Shown piece after piece: positions 59,676-64,000 of a stretch of 64,000 nt of DNA. The DNA comes from Staphylococcus saccharolyticus (GTDB lineage: Bacteria; Bacillota; Bacilli; Staphylococcales; Staphylococcaceae): the NCBI RefSeq assembly GCF_900458815.1, contig NZ_UHDZ01000001.1, forward strand, positions 1,736,001-1,800,000, in the 5' to 3' direction. The notes under the pieces were generated by a model that was given only the letters and a program-made list of their open reading frames with translations, was not told the origin of the DNA and ran no database searches. Position numbers and translations under genes: made by a program. How positions within the stretch are numbered: the stretch's first letter is position 1; each line of letters opens with the position of its first letter.

Positions 59676-62600
59676 TTACACATCAATTTCTAACTTGCCA
59701 AACTTAAAAAAGTATAAGTAACCTTTCACAGGCTGTTTAAGTATCGTTTCTAAAGTATTACGATAATACTTTATTTGAATGCTATACTTCTTTTTAAGTT
59801 GATGTCCAATTTCTTCATCAGTCATTCCCTTTCTTCTATTAAAAGCATCCGTTTTATAATCAACAAAGCAGTATTGTCCATCTTTTTTATAGATTAAATC
59901 AATCATACCTTGAATAATTGATACATCTCCATCTTCTTCGGTTAATTGATCTACTTTCGCTTGATTAACAACAAAAGGTAATTCAGTATAAATTTTATCT
60001 GCTTGTGCAATTTCTTTATAAAGCGAACTATCAATAAATTGCATAATTTCATTAATTTTAATATCTTGTTTGGCATTATCTTCAATGATATTTTGATTGA
60101 TTAAATCATCTAAATATTGATTAAGTTCTTCTTTATCCATACCCTCTTCTTTGAAAGGAAGATGTTGCATAACTGTATGCATTAATGTACCGATTTCGTT
60201 AGCTTTTCTTTTGTTATTGTGACTTAAAAATTTCGGACGCTCATATGTTGCAACTCCAACACGATATTGTCTCACACGATCATAATTCGTATCACTTTCT
60301 TCAGTTTCAAACTGACGCTTGAGTTCAGAAACTGATTGTTTAGAAGGTTTCACTATATCATCTTGGTATGGATATTCATAAGTAAGTTGATAATGAATTT
60401 TAGTTTTAACCTCTTCATTACCAGTATCAAGGTGATTGATATCATTAACTAATCTATAGTCATTTTTAGAGATAACCTCTTCTGTAGAAACATCTTCATA
60501 GTGATCAATAGAAATCGTTACACGTGGCTGAACTTCAGAACCTAACGTTTCAATACTACTTTCAAACTTATGTTCATTTGGTAATAATGAAGATTGATGT
60601 TTCGCTAGAATACTATAAATAAGTACAAATGGATGAGTAGCTGTAAGCCGCTCATTGACAGCAATGTGCGTACCTGAAATTGCTAACTGCTCATATTGTG
60701 ATAATTCTTTTTCATCTTTAACTCTTCCTATTAAGATAAGCTGTTCCTTAGCACGTGTTAATGCCACGTAGATGAGTCTCATCTCTTCTGATATCAATTC
60801 TTTTTCATTAATCGCTCGAAATACTACAGAAGATAGTGAAGGGTATGCCATACCTTTTTCTACATTAAAATAATCCATTCCTAAACCATATTGTTGATTT
60901 AAAATCACAGGACCATTCAAGTCACCTTTATTAAATTTTTTAGAGAGACCTGAATAAATGACAAATGGGAACTCTAACCCTTTACTACTATGAATCGTCA
61001 TCATTCGGACTACATTATCATTTGGACCGACAACATTTTCTTCACCAAGATCCTTACCACGATCAATCAATTCATCAATAAAATGAATGAATTGGAACAA
61101 ACCTCTAAAGCTAGAGTTTTCAAATTCAATAGCTTTATTAAATAAACCATATAAATTTGCTATTCTTCCTCTGCCACCAATCAGACCACTGAAGTATTGA
61201 ATCACATAATGATCATTATAAAATTGATCAATAAGTTGATAAACGGGTACACTTTGACTACATTTTTGATATTTTTGAATATCTTTAATAAAGTATTTTA
61301 ATTTATCCACTAGTTGTGGCTTCGCATTGTTATTTATTATATAGTTTTCAATAGATTGATAAAAATAATCATCATTTGGGCTCTCTACGCGTATTTCAGC
61401 TAATTCATCTTCAGTAAACTGATAAATGACAGAGCGCATTAATCCTACAAGATATACGTCTTGTAATGGATTATCAATAGTTCTTAAAAATGATAGAACT
61501 AAACGGACCTCTGTTTGTTCAAAATAACCTTCTCTACTATTAACATGAAAAGGAATGTCATTATTTTTACATGCTTGTTGAAGGTTACGTGCTTGACTAA
61601 AACTTCTTTCTAAAATAACGATATCTTTATATGTAACATTTCGATATTCTTGAGACTTAATATCGTAAACCTTTTTATTTTCTAAAATATCTTTAACTTG
61701 TTCAACAATATAATAAGCCTCTTGCTCACTTCCAGTTAAATCACTATCTTCTGAATTAGCTTCAACCAACGCGCGTAATTGAACTGGATGCTCCACTTGA
61801 TCATAAGGTGCACTAAAATAAAGTTGGGCTGCTTCATCATAGGTAATTTCACCTACTTGCTCGTCCATCATATGTTTAAATAAGTAATTAGTCGTTGAAA
61901 GTACTTCTTGTCGAGAACGGAAATTTTGAGATAAATCAATACGCATTCCACTATCGATTCCTTCATTTGAAAAACGATAATATTTCTCTATAAAAAGACT
62001 AGGATCTGCTTGTCTAAACTTATAAATAGATTGTTTAACGTCACCAACCATAAATAAATTACCATCATGCTCGCATCCTGTTTTAATACAAGATAAAATA
62101 TTCTCTTGTACACGATTCGTATCTTGATACTCATCTACAAGAATTTCTTTGAAATGCTCACGATATAACTCAGCAATTGCAGAAGGTGTCCCATCTTCAT
62201 TAGTCAGTATTTGTAATGCAAAATGTTCATAATCAGCAAAATCCAATACATTTCTACTACGTTTGTGTGCACTAAATGTTTCAATTACATCTTGAACAAT
62301 ATGTGTTAAATAAGCAACACGCGGCGCGAGTTGATTCATATCGGCTTTTAAATCATCTTCATTTCTTGAAAAATAGTCGTTTTTTACTTTCATAACTAAT
62401 TTTTTGTACTTATCATAATGTTCTTTAGCATCTTCTAAAGCGTCTTCCATACCCTCGTTAGCTTCTCTAATTTTAGTCGTAACAGATGGGAAACGACTTA
62501 CAAATTCATGGTTTACAATGACTTCTGTATTTAAAATATTACCTTCTAACACCATAGCAATAAATTGGCGTTCCGCTTCGACAACTTCCAACTGTTTCTC

Positions 62601-63332
62601 AACATTTTCCATCATAGAATATAAGTCATAACTTTTTTGTAATTCTTCATGCCCCGCTTTTAAGAAAATCATAGCGAGCTCATTGAGTAACTCTAACATC
62701 TTTTGTTGTTTTAATTCATCTTTATAAGGTTCATATAATTCATTTAACCACTTATATGGGTTAGGATTTGCGATACTAAAAAAATACAATTGTTTAATAA
62801 TACTACGAAATTGATTATCATTTCTATCTGAAGATAATTGTTCAGTTAACTCAATAAAATCAGGATTTAAATTATCATAATGTTGTTCTAAAACTTCATC
62901 TATCGTTTGTTCTAAAAGTAGAATATTTTCTGCTTCACTACTCGTTCTAAAATTAGGGTCTACATCTAATACATCATAATGTTGTTGTATTAATTTTAAA
63001 CAGAAACTATGTAGAGTCGAAATTTGTGCTTGATGAATTTTGATACGTTGTTTTTTTAAGTGCTCGTTATTGGGATCTTCGGCTGAAGCTTCTTGAATAC
63101 GTTGATCAACACGGTGTTTCATTTCTCTTGCACTTAAGTTCGTGAATGTCACAACCAACAGTCGATCAACATCCACTTTATCTTTTATTATACGTTGAAT
63201 GATACGTTCTACTAACACTGCTGTTTTACCAGAACCAGCTGCGGCGGCTACAAGAATGTCTTGGCCTTTAGCGTATATACTTCTCCATTGTGCATCAGTC
63301 CAGATTACATTATTAGGTTTTGTTGGAATCAT
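59676..63332 (-). CDS. addA: ATP-dependent helicase/nuclease subunit A
   Basis: A 1218-residue AddA (RexA) subunit of the RecBCD-like AddAB complex, which resects double-strand breaks to Chi. Walker [18 protein letters not shown] (about 29-45), UvrD motifs [37 protein letters not shown] and [17 protein letters not shown], and a C-terminal RecB-type nuclease with [11 protein letters not shown] and FVDYKTDAF. The start overlaps the addB stop (ATGA). Length equals the usual size. Intact. Confidence 0.97.
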   Translation of the reverse strand: MIPTKPNNVIWTDAQWRSIYAKGQDILVAAAAGSGKTAVLVERIIQRIIKDKVDVDRLLVVTFTNLSAREMKHRVDQRIQEASAEDPNNEHLKKQRIKIHQAQISTLHSFCLKLIQQHYDVLDVDPNFRTSSEAENILLLEQTIDEVLEQHYDNLNPDFIELTEQLSSDRNDNQFRSIIKQLYFFSIANPNPYKWLNELYEPYKDELKQQKMLELLNELAMIFLKAGHEELQKSYDLYSMMENVEKQLEVVEAERQFIAMVLEGNILNTEVIVNHEFVSRFPSVTTKIREANEGMEDALEDAKEHYDKYKKLVMKVKNDYFSRNEDDLKADMNQLAPRVAYLTHIVQDVIETFSAHKRSRNVLDFADYEHFALQILTNEDGTPSAIAELYREHFKEILVDEYQDTNRVQENILSCIKTGCEHDGNLFMVGDVKQSIYKFRQADPSLFIEKYYRFSNEGIDSGMRIDLSQNFRSRQEVLSTTNYLFKHMMDEQVGEITYDEAAQLYFSAPYDQVEHPVQLRALVEANSEDSDLTGSEQEAYYIVEQVKDILENKKVYDIKSQEYRNVTYKDIVILERSFSQARNLQQACKNNDIPFHVNSREGYFEQTEVRLVLSFLRTIDNPLQDVYLVGLMRSVIYQFTEDELAEIRVESPNDDYFYQSIENYIINNNAKPQLVDKLKYFIKDIQKYQKCSQSVPVYQLIDQFYNDHYVIQYFSGLIGGRGRIANLYGLFNKAIEFENSSFRGLFQFIHFIDELIDRGKDLGEENVVGPNDNVVRMMTIHSSKGLEFPFVIYSGLSKKFNKGDLNGPVILNQQYGLGMDYFNVEKGMAYPSLSSVVFRAINEKELISEEMRLIYVALTRAKEQLILIGRVKDEKELSQYEQLAISGTHIAVNERLTATHPFVLIYSILAKHQSSLLPNEHKFESSIETLGSEVQPRVTISIDHYEDVSTEEVISKNDYRLVNDINHLDTGNEEVKTKIHYQLTYEYPYQDDIVKPSKQSVSELKRQFETEESDTNYDRVRQYRVGVATYERPKFLSHNNKRKANEIGTLMHTVMQHLPFKEEGMDKEELNQYLDDLINQNIIEDNAKQDIKINEIMQFIDSSLYKEIAQADKIYTELPFVVNQAKVDQLTEEDGDVSIIQGMIDLIYKKDGQYCFVDYKTDAFNRRKGMTDEEIGHQLKKKYSIQIKYYRNTLETILKQPVKGYLYFFKFGKLEIDV

Positions 63333-64000
63333 GATTTGCCACCACCTTTATCTTTAAATTGTTGTATCAATTCTAGTGGATTGATTGTTTCGTCTACTGT
63401 ACGATAACGTTTACTATCAATCATTCCATCTACATGACAAACAGATTGATAATTACAAAATTGACAAGGCAACTTTTGTTTATACTTTAATGGCGCTACT
63501 TCAGTGTGACCATCCATAATATGTGAGGCTGTCTCAATAAAATTCCTTTTATTATGTTCAATAAATTGATGAATAGTTTCTTCATCGGCTACTTTACTTA
63601 CTTGTTGTTTGATAGCCCCTTTAGTTGTCAGACCAATAGGAACAATATCTGAATTAAATTTCGGTTCAAGTCTCATATCTAACGCGTCTAATACTTCTTG
63701 ATTACTATTAACAAGTCCGCTCATCTTAAATGATTTAACTAACTCTCTTTCTAATTTTTCTTCATCTATGTCTGACCAGTTTTTAAACTTAATTCGTGGC
63801 TCATGTATATGAAAATAAAGTAGTGCTCCTGGTTTAACTACATTTGAGAGACCTAATCTATCGTGATTTTGTAGTACAATATCCATATATGTCATCATTT
63901 GCATTTGTAATCCATAATAAACCTTTGTTAAATCAAGCGTTGCACTACTTTCTGACGATTTATAATCTATGATATTTACGTAACTATGATTCCCTTTTGT
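63329..64000 (-). CDS. addB: ATP-dependent helicase/nuclease subunit B, 3' part
   Basis: Only the C-terminal about 223 residues are inside the window; the 5' end lies beyond the right edge. The frame is open to the edge: [15 protein letters not shown] contains the RecB-type nuclease DYK motif, followed by [30 protein letters not shown] near the end gives cysteines of the known 4Fe-4S cluster of AddB. The internal Met at 63904 is not a start. Overlaps addA by 4 bp, an operon with translational coupling. Confidence 0.95.
   Translation of the reverse strand, partial: TKGNHSYVNIIDYKSSESSATLDLTKVYYGLQMQMMTYMDIVLQNHDRLGLSNVVKPGALLYFHIHEPRIKFKNWSDIDEEKLERELVKSFKMSGLVNSNQEVLDALDMRLEPKFNSDIVPIGLTTKGAIKQQVSKVADEETIHQFIEHNKRNFIETASHIMDGHTEVAPLKYKQKLPCQFCNYQSVCHVDGMIDSKRYRTVDETINPLELIQQFKDKGGGKS

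Overview
The window is a stretch of low-GC chromosome from a Staphylococcus, most likely of the epidermidis/capitis group. Gene content and order follow the conserved staphylococcal backbone: addB-addA, a FAH-family hydrolase, UPF0344, cdr, a Cof-type phosphatase, sufT, an acyltransferase, clpB, fabH-fabF, opp, trpS, spx, mecA, coiA, pepF, the sRNA RsaE, spxH, glb, a CYTH protein, relQ, nadK, rluD-type, mgtE, cpaA, fabI, an AI-2E family permease, esterase, 2H phosphoesterase, ltaA-ugtP, murE, prfC, terC with its Mn riboswitch, htrA, ktrD. Species cannot be fixed by reading alone. The heavy gene decay resembles what is known of S. saccharolyticus; that is an inference.

Left end (1-7960) is accessory DNA. 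It holds a compact class I lantibiotic locus: an EpiQ-like regulator on the plus strand, converging on lanA-lanB-lanC on the minus strand. The enzymes look complete. The 46-residue precursor was too short to be listed among long ORFs; it carries an FDLD leader box and a core with only the two N-terminal rings of epidermin/nisin (S-x3-C and TPGC). It stops 15 residues after the expected cleavage point, and that point reads P-P-P instead of the usual P-R. No protease, decarboxylase, exporter or immunity gene is visible in the window. The segment ends in a frameshifted tyrosine integrase next to tRNA-Ser and tRNA-Asn, as expected for an island integrated at a tRNA 3' end.

From 8 kb onward is core chromosome with a striking split. 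Essential and information-processing genes (prfC, murE, fabI, fabH, fabF, trpS, clpB, pepF, mecA, spx, relQ, nadK, addA) are intact, while about 15 accessory genes carry frameshifts, nonsense codons or deletions: the integrase, comK, lplA, a 5'-nucleotidase, an esterase, cpaA, glb, coiA, all five genes of one opp operon, cdr and a UPF0344 membrane protein. Both competence genes are dead, as are the truncated haemoglobin and CoA-disulfide reductase, which suggests loss of competence and relaxed need for handling oxygen and nitrosative stress.

Regulatory signals readable in the sequence include a yybP-ykoY manganese riboswitch before terC, a CtsR operator on the clpB promoter, a perfect FapR palindrome before fabH, the sRNA RsaE with its promoter and terminator, a leaky hairpin between lanA and lanB, and many intrinsic terminators that delimit the transcription units.
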